DNA of 8,364 bases from JACPWY01 sp964603655. Lineage in GTDB: Bacteria > Bdellovibrionota > FAC87 > UBA2466. Below the pieces are notes generated by a model, which worked only from the letters and a program-made list of their open reading frames with translations, did not search any database and was not told where the DNA came from. Made by a program: the position numbers and the translations under genes. Of this stretch, positions 1 to 5,845 are shown piece by piece. Location of the stretch: the NCBI GenBank assembly GCA_964603655.1, contig CAZRVZ010000050.1, positions 1-8,364 of the forward strand. The letters are read 5' to 3'. How positions within the stretch are numbered: position 1 is the first letter of the stretch; every line of letters begins with the position of its first letter.

Positions 1-396
1 ATTTCCAACCACTCCCGTCAATGAGCGCACCTCTGCAACGAGTTCTTCAGCCGAATACCGGGTGATGGTAAGGCCAACGGGTTGCCCTGTCTGTTCGAAA
101 ACAAATACCCCGGTAAGAATGTTGTGGCGAACTTTATCGAAATGATAGGTAATGTACTCGCTGCTCTTAAAGTCGCCAAACTGCAACGTAAACATTGCTA
201 AGAGTTCAAGCTCGTTCTCTTGGCCGCGGGAGACTACAAAGTCGAGCTTAACGAGTTGATCGCGCTTAAGCTCGTCGTGGTGAAGGACTCCCACCCATCG
301 ACTAAAAAATGGAGAGCCGGGGGAAGAAAAACTCCAAAAGAGGCACGCCCAGAAACACAAAACCTGTAGTTTATTCAAATTACCCCCCCCCAACAT
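1..396 (-). CDS. Secreted protein of unknown function, 5' part only (paralogue of the gene at 8036)
   Basis: An open frame runs from an ATG at 396 through all 132 codons to the window edge, so the C-terminus is missing. Residues about 7-25 form a hydrophobic stretch after a Lys (NLNKLQVLCFWACLFWSFSS), consistent with a signal peptide or membrane anchor. The rest is soluble, rich in beta-like alternation, and ends in LVAEVRSLTGVVGN. I recognise no named family. Residues 71-95 (LQFGDFKSSEYITY and onward) match residues 78-102 of the protein encoded at 8036, with 13 of 25 identical and no gaps, so the two are related. The start is uncertain: no good Shine-Dalgarno precedes 396, in-frame TTG codons lie upstream, and another TTG lies at 378 just after a run of nine G. 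Its start is 73 bases downstream of the 470-781 gene on the same strand, so it could be read from the same transcript. Confidence 0.8.
   Translation of the reverse strand, partial: MLGGGNLNKLQVLCFWACLFWSFSSPGSPFFSRWVGVLHHDELKRDQLVKLDFVVSRGQENELELLAMFTLQFGDFKSSEYITYHFDKVRHNILTGVFVFEQTGQPVGLTITRYSAEELVAEVRSLTGVVGN
383..391. repeat. Homopolymer tract of nine C (nine G on the coding strand) at the start of the secreted protein gene
   Basis: Nine identical bases lie within codons 2-5 of the 1-396 gene if translation begins at 396. A gain or loss of one base would shift the frame right after the start codon. If translation begins instead at the TTG at 378, the tract lies in the leader, about where a ribosome binding site would be. 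Confidence 0.6.
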
Positions 397-469
397 GCGA
401 CTCAAACCGAATTCCAATGGCCTAGTCAATCACTAATATCACGATGTATTACATGTCGGAAAGGACGGC

Positions 470-781
470 TTAGTCGCTACACTTCGAATGCTCTCCTGTT
501 TCAGACGACCACACTTCTGCCGTGACCCTTGAAGAAAGAAGTTTGAAAAAGATCGACCAGCGGCCATCGCGATCGGTCATCGTCGTATAAGAGATACCGG
601 CATTTCTGAGAGTCACGTACATGGGATGTGGTTTCCCTTTGGCCCAACCGCCAATAACTGCGCCCTGGCCCTGACCGGAAGTAGGTGCGTTATAAAGGTC
701 GATAGCACATTCTAGTGCTGCCCGAGCGGACGACGATAAACAAAACAGAATGAGTACAGAGATTGAAATCACTTTATGCAT
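470..781 (-). CDS. Small exported protein, single Ig-like/beta-sandwich domain suspected
   Basis: Encodes 103 residues. I chose the ATG at 781 because a purine-rich AGGGGG lies 5 bases upstream and because the protein then starts with a clean signal peptide (MHKVISISVLILFCLSSSARA, cleavage expected after ARA near residue 21). The longer GTG start at 799 would overlap the preceding gene and spoil the signal. The mature part is about 82 residues with two cysteines (ALEC at its N-terminus and KCSD at its C-terminus) that could form a disulfide closing the domain. The segment around VIGGWAKGKPHPMYVTL, with TTMTDRDGRWS after it, resembles the 'G-A-..-V-V..TTTADADGNWS' pattern of bacterial Ig-like repeats of surface proteins. 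This is a style match, not a firm family call. It begins 8 bases after the stop of the Cys-repeat gene and is very probably cotranscribed with it. Confidence 0.8.
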   Translation of the reverse strand: MHKVISISVLILFCLSSSARAALECAIDLYNAPTSGQGQGAVIGGWAKGKPHPMYVTLRNAGISYTTMTDRDGRWSIFFKLLSSRVTAEVWSSETGEHSKCSD

Positions 782-789
782 TTTTCCCC

Positions 790-1740
790 CTACCGGCACA
801 TGCCAAAGTTCTTATTGATGACCGCGCGGCAATTCGTGCTCTCGCATAATCCAATGTTGTTATAGATGACCGCTCGGCAGTCACGCGTTTGACAATAACT
901 TACAATGCCGCGAACGATTCCGCGGCAATCATCTGACTGGCAGTAGGACTGCGCATGGTAGAGAACGCCACGACAATCTCTGTTTTGGCAAAGGCCAGGA
1001 ATATTTATAGCGATGGCACGGCAGTCCTGTCGATCAGAAAAAACTGGGCTTCCAAGCCTTGTCTCTCTGGTTGCTGATTCCAGTTCTTCCTCCGCGCTGT
1101 CTCTCAACCAATTGGAATCTGATAGCACCTCCTCTATGAGAGTCGCGCCACCAAGGTCCGTTTCCGTGACGACTGAATCAAGATCCCTGGTCCGGTAGAG
1201 TTGGTAGGGTTTCTCCGAAAATTGAAGTTCAGCCTGGTAAGCCGCTCCATCCTTCAATTTTCCCTGAAACTTGGCGAGGTTTGACTCGGCTGTTTCACCA
1301 CCCTTTTCGATATTAAACTGAAAGGAGAACAACGCGGGATCAATCGAGGCGAGTGGCTGCGGGGGTTTACATGAAGAGAGGCCGCTTCCACCTGCTTCAA
1401 AAAACATCCAGCTCAAGAGGCGGCCTTTCATGGTAACTGTTTTCAGCCAGAGTTGGCCCTTTTTATCCTCACCGATTACAAACCCCTTTAACTCTTCAGC
1501 GGTGAGCGTGATCTGAGTCGCAATCGGGCCAAGGCTGTCACGAAAGACCGCCTTCTTGACTTCAAGCCCCTCCACCTCGGCGCCGAAATAGAGCGTCTGT
1601 GGATAGAATTGATTTGAACAAACGGTGGAAAAATCTCGGTAAGAAAACGAGGGCTTCACGGTAAGCCATAGAATTTCTGTTCCTGGTGCCGATGAGGCTC
1701 CAAGCGCCACAACTAGAAGCAAAGCGATAATTAATCTCAT
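790..1740 (-). CDS. Exported protein with five C-terminal Cys-rich 16-residue repeats
   Basis: Encodes 316 residues. The ATG at 1740 follows AGAGGAAGGG at good spacing, and a consensus-like promoter lies just upstream. Residues 1-20 are a signal peptide (MRLIIALLLVVALGASSAPG), so the protein acts in the periplasm, the outer membrane or outside. Residues 21-230 are a soluble region I cannot assign, with Cys41 and Cys124. Residues 240-316 are five tandem repeats of the type C-R-[AG]-[VI]-x7-C-x3-[DN], the last cut short at MCR just before the stop. Their ten cysteines fall at 240, 251, 256, 267, 272, 283, 288, 299, 304 and 315. The pattern recalls the longer 'SYCxxIxDxxLRxxCLA' Cys repeats I know from exported proteins of delta-type bacteria, but is more compact. 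Oxidised, it could be a disulfide-braced rod; reduced, it could bind metal. Neither is proven. It is followed by the small Ig-like gene. Confidence 0.85.
   Translation of the reverse strand: MRLIIALLLVVALGASSAPGTEILWLTVKPSFSYRDFSTVCSNQFYPQTLYFGAEVEGLEVKKAVFRDSLGPIATQITLTAEELKGFVIGEDKKGQLWLKTVTMKGRLLSWMFFEAGGSGLSSCKPPQPLASIDPALFSFQFNIEKGGETAESNLAKFQGKLKDGAAYQAELQFSEKPYQLYRTRDLDSVVTETDLGGATLIEEVLSDSNWLRDSAEEELESATRETRLGSPVFSDRQDCRAIAINIPGLCQNRDCRGVLYHAQSYCQSDDCRGIVRGIVSYCQTRDCRAVIYNNIGLCESTNCRAVINKNFGMCR
793..1023 (-). repeat. Tandem 48-base coding repeats (five units, Cys-Arg motif)
   Basis: Five units encode residues 240-316 of the exported protein. The first four are 16 codons each and the last is 13 codons. 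The conserved codons are Cys-Arg at the unit start and Cys at position 12, with Gln or Glu usually following. The other positions differ a lot between units (INIPGL, YHAQSY, RGIVSY, NNIGLC), so the array is old or under selection to diversify rather than freshly duplicated. Confidence 0.85.
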
Positions 1741-1766
1741 GTGCCCTTCCTCTCACAGTCTCTGCG

Positions 1767-1794
1767 AATCTAAAAAGAGACCAAGACGTGTCAA
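1767..1794 (-). promoter_or_regulatory. Sigma70-type promoter for the Cys-repeat operon
   Basis: On the minus strand, a perfect -35 TTGACA (1794-1789) is followed after 16 bases by TAGATT (1772-1767), four of six matches to the -10 consensus. Transcription would start near 1760, giving a leader of about 20 bases with AGAGGAAGGG before the ATG at 1740. The position directly upstream of an expressed-looking gene supports it. Confidence 0.6.
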
Positions 1795-1890
1795 TTGAAC
1801 CAAGAGCCTATTCCTCGATTCACTGGAAGGAAAGGGAACTTCTCGACGTATCGAGTCGCCAAATAATATAAAGACGGAGCGTTCTCGATC

Positions 1891-2076
1891 CTATTCCCTC
1901 TGCGCCGCGTCCACAGCGGACCGCAGCTCTTCATATCCCAATCGACCCAACGATTTTCCATTGATGATAAATGCGAGAGTGCGGGTAACGCCCAGTTGGG
2001 CTTGTAGCAGCATTACACTTAAAACTAACCAGAAATCCGTGGCAATATCTCCCTTTTCCTTCAACGAGTTACTCGG
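1891..2076 (-). pseudogene. Relic of a DsbA/thioredoxin-fold protein, C-terminal fragment only
   Basis: The minus strand has an open stretch from just after an in-frame TAA (2077-2079) down to TAG at 1891-1893. Its last part reads QLGVTRTLAFIINGK, then SLGRLGYEELRSAVDAAQRE. This matches the C-terminal end of DsbA-like thioredoxin-fold proteins (Thioredoxin_4/DSBA type), where the usual form is 'LGVxGTPTFFINGK...G...YEEL...ID'. The cis-proline of the TPTF motif is Leu here, and no CXXC active site or signal peptide exists upstream, where the frame is closed. An ATG at 2013 could still give a 40-residue peptide, but nothing suggests it is made. I call it decayed debris. It implies a deletion or rearrangement between the pump operon and the Cys-repeat operon. 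A short independent gene is possible but less likely. Confidence 0.5.
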
Positions 2077-2083
2077 TTACAAT
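2055..2083 (+). promoter_or_regulatory. Possible promoter of the pump operon
   Basis: TACAAT at 2078-2083 matches five of six bases of the -10 consensus. The 17-base spacing puts the -35 at TTTTCC (2055-2060), which is poor, so if real it may need an activator. The leader to the GTG at 2193 would be about 100 bases. I see no riboswitch-like structure in it beyond a short CTCCTT-A-AAGGAG inverted repeat. Confidence 0.25.
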
Positions 2084-2176
2084 CTGCAATTGATCTGAAG
2101 TGACTTGGCAGGGGTTTCCCATCTCCTTAAAGGAGGTTTCAAATTGCTGCTGGCAGGAACTTGACCCTAAAAACAG

Positions 2177-2183
2177 AGGAGGT
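2177..2183 (+). promoter_or_regulatory. Strong ribosome binding site that fixes the pump start
   Basis: AGGAGGT lies 9 bases before the GTG at 2193. It decides for that GTG over the earlier in-frame GTG at 2100, whose extra 31 residues do not resemble an RND N-terminus and which has no comparable site. Confidence 0.8.
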
Positions 2184-2192
2184 CACCTAACT

Positions 2193-5100
2193 GTGCTCAA
2201 TAGTATTATCCGGTTTTCACTGAGGCACCGCTTAACTGTATTGCTCTTCGCAGGGGCATCTCTCATCTACGGCGGGTGGATTTTAACCCGCCTTCCTGTG
2301 GATGTCTTTCCCGATCTCAATCGGCCCATGGTGACGATCCTCACAGAAGCTCACGGACTAGCGCCGGAGGAGGTGGAAACTCTCGTTACTCTTCCCGTTG
2401 AAACGGCACTCAATGGAACTCCCGGAGTTACCCGCGTGCGTTCATCAAGCGCCATCGGAATCTCTATTGTGTATGCGGAATTCGAATGGGGAACGGACGT
2501 CTTTCGAAACCGGCAGCTAGTCGCTGAACGCATGGCGCTCATAAAAGAACGCTTACCTGCCGAGATGACGCCCACGATGGGGCCCATCACCTCCATCATG
2601 GGAGAGATCCAATTTGTGGGGCTAGTCAGTAAACAGTCAAATGTCTCGCCTATGGATTTGAGAACTCTTGCCGATTGGACGGTGAGACCAAGGCTCATGA
2701 CTATCACTGGTATCAGCCAAGTTGTCGTGATGGGTGGACACGTCAAGCAGTATCAGATTTTGGTTTCTAGCGACAAGCTCAGAAGGAAAAACATTTCTCT
2801 AGAAGATCTTAAGCACGCTCTTTCTGAGATTAGCGAGAACACCACTGGTGGGTTTATTGATATCGGAGACAAGGAGTTCTTGATCCGGCCATTAGGACGG
2901 GTTTCGTCTCTAGAGGAAATCCAGAACTCTCTCATCGGAATGTCGCTTGGTTTTCCCGTTCTTGTAAAAGACGTGGCAGAGGTAAAAATCGGACCAGCCC
3001 TCAAACGCGGAGAGGGAAGCATCAACGGCAAGCACGCGGTTGTCATGACGATACAGAAACAGCCTGGTGTCAGCACTATCGATCTCACAAAGAAAATCGA
3101 TAAAGTCTTAGTTGAACTTCAAAAGATCCTTCCTGAGGGAGCGCAAATTGAAAGCGATCTTTTTAAACAATCCCGTTTCATCGAAGCAAGTATTCATAAC
3201 GTGGAGGAAGCATTACGCGATGGCGCCATCATGGTGGCGATCATTCTATTTCTGTTTCTCCTAAACGTTCGAACGACAGCGATTACACTTGTGACTATTC
3301 CCCTCTCGCTAGTGGTCACCGCGATAGTCTTTAAACTCATGGGCCTCAGCCTAAACACTATGACTCTAGGGGGACTTGCGGTTGCCATTGGCGAGCTTGT
3401 CGATGATGCCATCGTGGACGTAGAGAACGTCTTTAGAAGGCTTAAAGAAAACCGACATGCCAAAAATCCACGCTCCGTGTTGCGTGTCGTCTATGAGGCT
3501 TCGTCAGAAGTCAGAAACTCCATTGTCTTTTCTACCATTATTGTCGTTCTGGTATTTGTTCCCTTGTTCGCTCTCAGCGGAATCGAAGGCCGCCTTTTCG
3601 CGCCACTGGGAGTGGCATACATCATTTCGCTCACCGCATCACTTCTGATTTCTCTAACCGTGACCCCGGTGTTGTGCTCTCTTCTATTGCCTCATGCAAA
3701 GTTCATGCATGATGAAAAAGATGGGTTTGTGGTGAGAAAACTTAAAAATCTGGATCGCAAACTTTTGGACCGAACGCTCAATCATCCCTATCACGTTTTG
3801 GGCGGATGCTCAGTTCTCCTTGTTGCCTCGCTGTGCCTTCTCCCCCTAATGGGGTCTAATTTCCTTCCGCCCTTTAATGAAGGTACCGCCACGATTGGTG
3901 TGGCCGGACCCCCTGGCATTTCGCTTGCCGCTTCTGATAAGGTTGGAACGAAAGTGGAAGAGGCCATGCTTGCCGTGCCGGAAGTAAAGTCCACGATTCG
4001 TCGAACGGGCCGAGCCGAAATGGATGAACACGCAGAAGGGGTTCATTGGCATGAGATTGATGTGGATTTCAAAGAAGGAGGGAGGCCCCTGCCGATTGTG
4101 CTGAGTGACATCAGAAAAAATATTGATAATGCCGCAGACGTTTACGTCAATATCGGTCAGCCTATCAGCCACAGGCTTGACCACCTTCTCTCCGGTGTCA
4201 GAGCCCAAATGGCGATAAAGATCTTTGGAAATGACCTTGGTGAATTAAGACGGATAGGAGGTGAGGTTCAGTCTCTCATGAAGGATATAAAGGGAGTCGT
4301 CGATCTTCAGCTTGAACAACTGGTTCTGGTCCCACAACTAAAGATGTCAATCGACCGGGATGAAGCAGCGAAGGTTGGTATCCGTAGCGGTACATTAGCG
4401 GAAGATATTGAAATGGCCCTCCACGGAACGAAGGTCGCGCAAGTTCTAGAGAAGCAGCAAATATTTGATGTCTTTATGCGCTTTGACGATGAGTCAAGAG
4501 CGAGTCCTGAAAAAATTAAGAACACAATGGTGAAGGTGCTTCCCACAGGGGAACCAGTTTATATACAAGACGTTACTGAAGTCTACGAAGGCGAAGGACC
4601 GAATATGATTAACCGCGAAGATGTGCAGAGAAGAATCGTGGTTTCGGCGAACTCGCATGGTCGAGATTTAGGCTCTCTAATCAAAGAGATTCAGGAAAAG
4701 ATCGGAGAAAGCATAAAATTTCCGAAAGGGTATTTCATTACCTATGGCGGCCAGTTTGAAAGCCAACAGCAAGCTTCAAAGCTTCTTGTTCTACTGGGGA
4801 TGCTGTCACTAGCTGGAATTTTCTTCGTGCTCTATGTCCAGTTTAAATCGCCCGCGCTTTGCCTTCAAATCATGCTCAATGTACCACTGGCTCTGATTGG
4901 GAGTATTGGCGCCATTTTTATTACTGAGCGAGAATTGTCGGTGGCAACTCTTATCGCGTTTATCACCCTAACCGGAATCGCCACAAGAAACGGTATCATG
5001 ATGATTAGCCACTACGTTCACCTCATGCTCCACGAAGGTGAAAAGTTTGGGCCAGATATGATCATTCGGGGATCTCTTGAAAGGCTCGTGCCTGTACTGA

Positions 5101-5333
5101 TGACGGCATTTTCCGCAGCACTGGCACTCGTGCCGCTGCTTCTCTCCAAAGGACAACCCGGCAAAGAAATCTTATACCCCGTAGCCGTCGTAATAGTTGG
5201 CGGACTTTTTTCATCGACACTACTGGATATTATTGTCACGCCGGCAGTTTTTTATCGCTTTGGCCGAAAGCCAATCGAGCGGCTACTAGCCGCTCATGTC
5301 GCAACCAAAAACAATGAGGGAGACGAACTATGA
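2193..5333 (+). CDS. Heavy-metal-type RND efflux pump (CusA/CzcA superfamily)
   Basis: Encodes 1046 residues, the normal length for the inner-membrane, proton-driven pump of a tripartite metal exporter. It starts with VLNSIIRFSLRHRLTVLL, the typical pre-TM1 helix, followed by LPVDVFPDLNRP. The usual plan follows: TM1 near 12-32, periplasmic porter domain, TM2-6 near 340-510, second periplasmic loop, TM8-12 near 860-1030. The proton-relay helix TM4 carries GELVDDAIVDVENVFRR, with Asp404, Asp405 and Asp409; Asp405 lines up with the essential Asp405 of E. coli CusA. GSNFLPPFNEGT and the TGRAEMDEHAEGVHWHE region identify the metal-exporter branch. The CusA copper methionines (573, 623, 672) are not kept: the last two sites read HWHE (His618, His620) and RLDHL (His664). 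The substrate therefore cannot be named; Cu/Ag, Zn, Co and Ni all remain possible. The gene overlaps the next by ATGA. No adaptor or outer-membrane channel gene is present, so these must come from elsewhere. Confidence 0.95.
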   Translation: MLNSIIRFSLRHRLTVLLFAGASLIYGGWILTRLPVDVFPDLNRPMVTILTEAHGLAPEEVETLVTLPVETALNGTPGVTRVRSSSAIGISIVYAEFEWGTDVFRNRQLVAERMALIKERLPAEMTPTMGPITSIMGEIQFVGLVSKQSNVSPMDLRTLADWTVRPRLMTITGISQVVVMGGHVKQYQILVSSDKLRRKNISLEDLKHALSEISENTTGGFIDIGDKEFLIRPLGRVSSLEEIQNSLIGMSLGFPVLVKDVAEVKIGPALKRGEGSINGKHAVVMTIQKQPGVSTIDLTKKIDKVLVELQKILPEGAQIESDLFKQSRFIEASIHNVEEALRDGAIMVAIILFLFLLNVRTTAITLVTIPLSLVVTAIVFKLMGLSLNTMTLGGLAVAIGELVDDAIVDVENVFRRLKENRHAKNPRSVLRVVYEASSEVRNSIVFSTIIVVLVFVPLFALSGIEGRLFAPLGVAYIISLTASLLISLTVTPVLCSLLLPHAKFMHDEKDGFVVRKLKNLDRKLLDRTLNHPYHVLGGCSVLLVASLCLLPLMGSNFLPPFNEGTATIGVAGPPGISLAASDKVGTKVEEAMLAVPEVKSTIRRTGRAEMDEHAEGVHWHEIDVDFKEGGRPLPIVLSDIRKNIDNAADVYVNIGQPISHRLDHLLSGVRAQMAIKIFGNDLGELRRIGGEVQSLMKDIKGVVDLQLEQLVLVPQLKMSIDRDEAAKVGIRSGTLAEDIEMALHGTKVAQVLEKQQIFDVFMRFDDESRASPEKIKNTMVKVLPTGEPVYIQDVTEVYEGEGPNMINREDVQRRIVVSANSHGRDLGSLIKEIQEKIGESIKFPKGYFITYGGQFESQQQASKLLVLLGMLSLAGIFFVLYVQFKSPALCLQIMLNVPLALIGSIGAIFITERELSVATLIAFITLTGIATRNGIMMISHYVHLMLHEGEKFGPDMIIRGSLERLVPVLMTAFSAALALVPLLLSKGQPGKEILYPVAVVIVGGLFSSTLLDIIVTPAVFYRFGRKPIERLLAAHVATKNNEGDEL

Positions 5334-5803
5334 AACAATTAATGTTGTTAGCGCTTGCTCTTATGGCAAGCATATCAGTGGCTCATGATGAGGGGCACGG
5401 CCCGAAACTGACCGATACCCCAAAACAGGGTGGGAAGGTGGCGCCGGTGGTTGCAGCCGATGAAGCTGCGAAGGGACCGAAAGCCCAACTTATATACAAG
5501 TCAGAGATTGTGCGCAGCGATGACGATCTTGTTAAGGTGTACCTATACGATAAGGAAATGAATCCGCTCACGGAAGCACAGCTTTTGCAGTTTGGAAAAG
5601 CGGCAGTGGCGACGGTCGAACATCTCAAGAAGGGCAAGATTATAAAAAAGTCTCAGTTTGGCCTCGATCTAAAGAATGGGACCTTTGAGGGAAAACTAGG
5701 CGAGCGGCCCAAGACCCAAACGTTTAACGTTGATGTGAAAATGAGAGAGGGTGCTAAGGAACTCCTGGCTGCATTTGATGGTCTAGAAACGCGGACACAG
5801 TAG
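5330..5803 (+). CDS. Small periplasmic protein coupled to the RND pump, His-containing N-terminus
   Basis: Encodes 157 residues, with its ATG overlapping the pump stop by 4 bases (ATGA), so the two are translationally coupled and likely work together. A signal peptide MKQLMLLALALMASISVA is expected to be cut after Ala18. The mature protein would begin with His in HDEGHGPKLTDT. The mature part (about 139 residues) is charged, with a beta-rich look (IYKSEIVRSDDDLVKVYLYD), and has no cysteines. I believe related small proteins sit next to CusA/CzcA-type pumps in Gram-negative bacteria, but I know no established name. It is not CusF: it is longer and lacks the CusF Met/Trp/His pattern. A periplasmic metal-binding or chaperone role for the pump is an inference from operon position and the two N-terminal histidines. 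Confidence 0.88.
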   Translation: MKQLMLLALALMASISVAHDEGHGPKLTDTPKQGGKVAPVVAADEAAKGPKAQLIYKSEIVRSDDDLVKVYLYDKEMNPLTEAQLLQFGKAAVATVEHLKKGKIIKKSQFGLDLKNGTFEGKLGERPKTQTFNVDVKMREGAKELLAAFDGLETRTQ

Positions 5804-5845
5804 AGTTTCTCGAAGAGGTGGGCGTAGAATCAAAGCCTGTTTGGA

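Noticed and set aside
782..799. Upstream GTG start at 799 for the small Ig-like protein
   Set aside because: It would overlap the previous gene and add six residues before a clean signal peptide; the ATG at 781 has its own purine-rich site at good spacing.
1013..1198. Plus-strand open frame of 61 codons opposite the Cys-repeat gene
   Set aside because: It is antisense to a well-supported gene with signal peptide and repeats, and its low-complexity Ser content mirrors the opposite strand.
1838..1858. Short inverted repeat CTCGA-CGTA-TCGAG in the intergenic stretch
   Set aside because: The stem is only five bases with no T-run or promoter context, so neither a terminator nor an operator can be supported.
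2100..2192. Earlier GTG start at 2100 for the pump, or a remnant of an adaptor gene in this stretch
   Set aside because: The extra 31 residues do not look like an RND N-terminus, and AGGAGGT marks the GTG at 2193. I read the other two plus-strand frames (tails ending KLLLAGT and LTLKTEEVT) and neither resembles the end of a CusB/CzcB adaptor.
2351..5239. Several open frames of 60-131 codons on the minus strand across the pump gene
   Set aside because: They lie opposite a highly conserved RND coding sequence, lack ribosome binding sites and have compositions typical of antisense frames.
5804..5845. Terminator between the convergent pump and kinase operons
   Set aside because: Only very short inverted repeats (such as CTC-GAA-GAG) are visible and no T-run follows on either strand.
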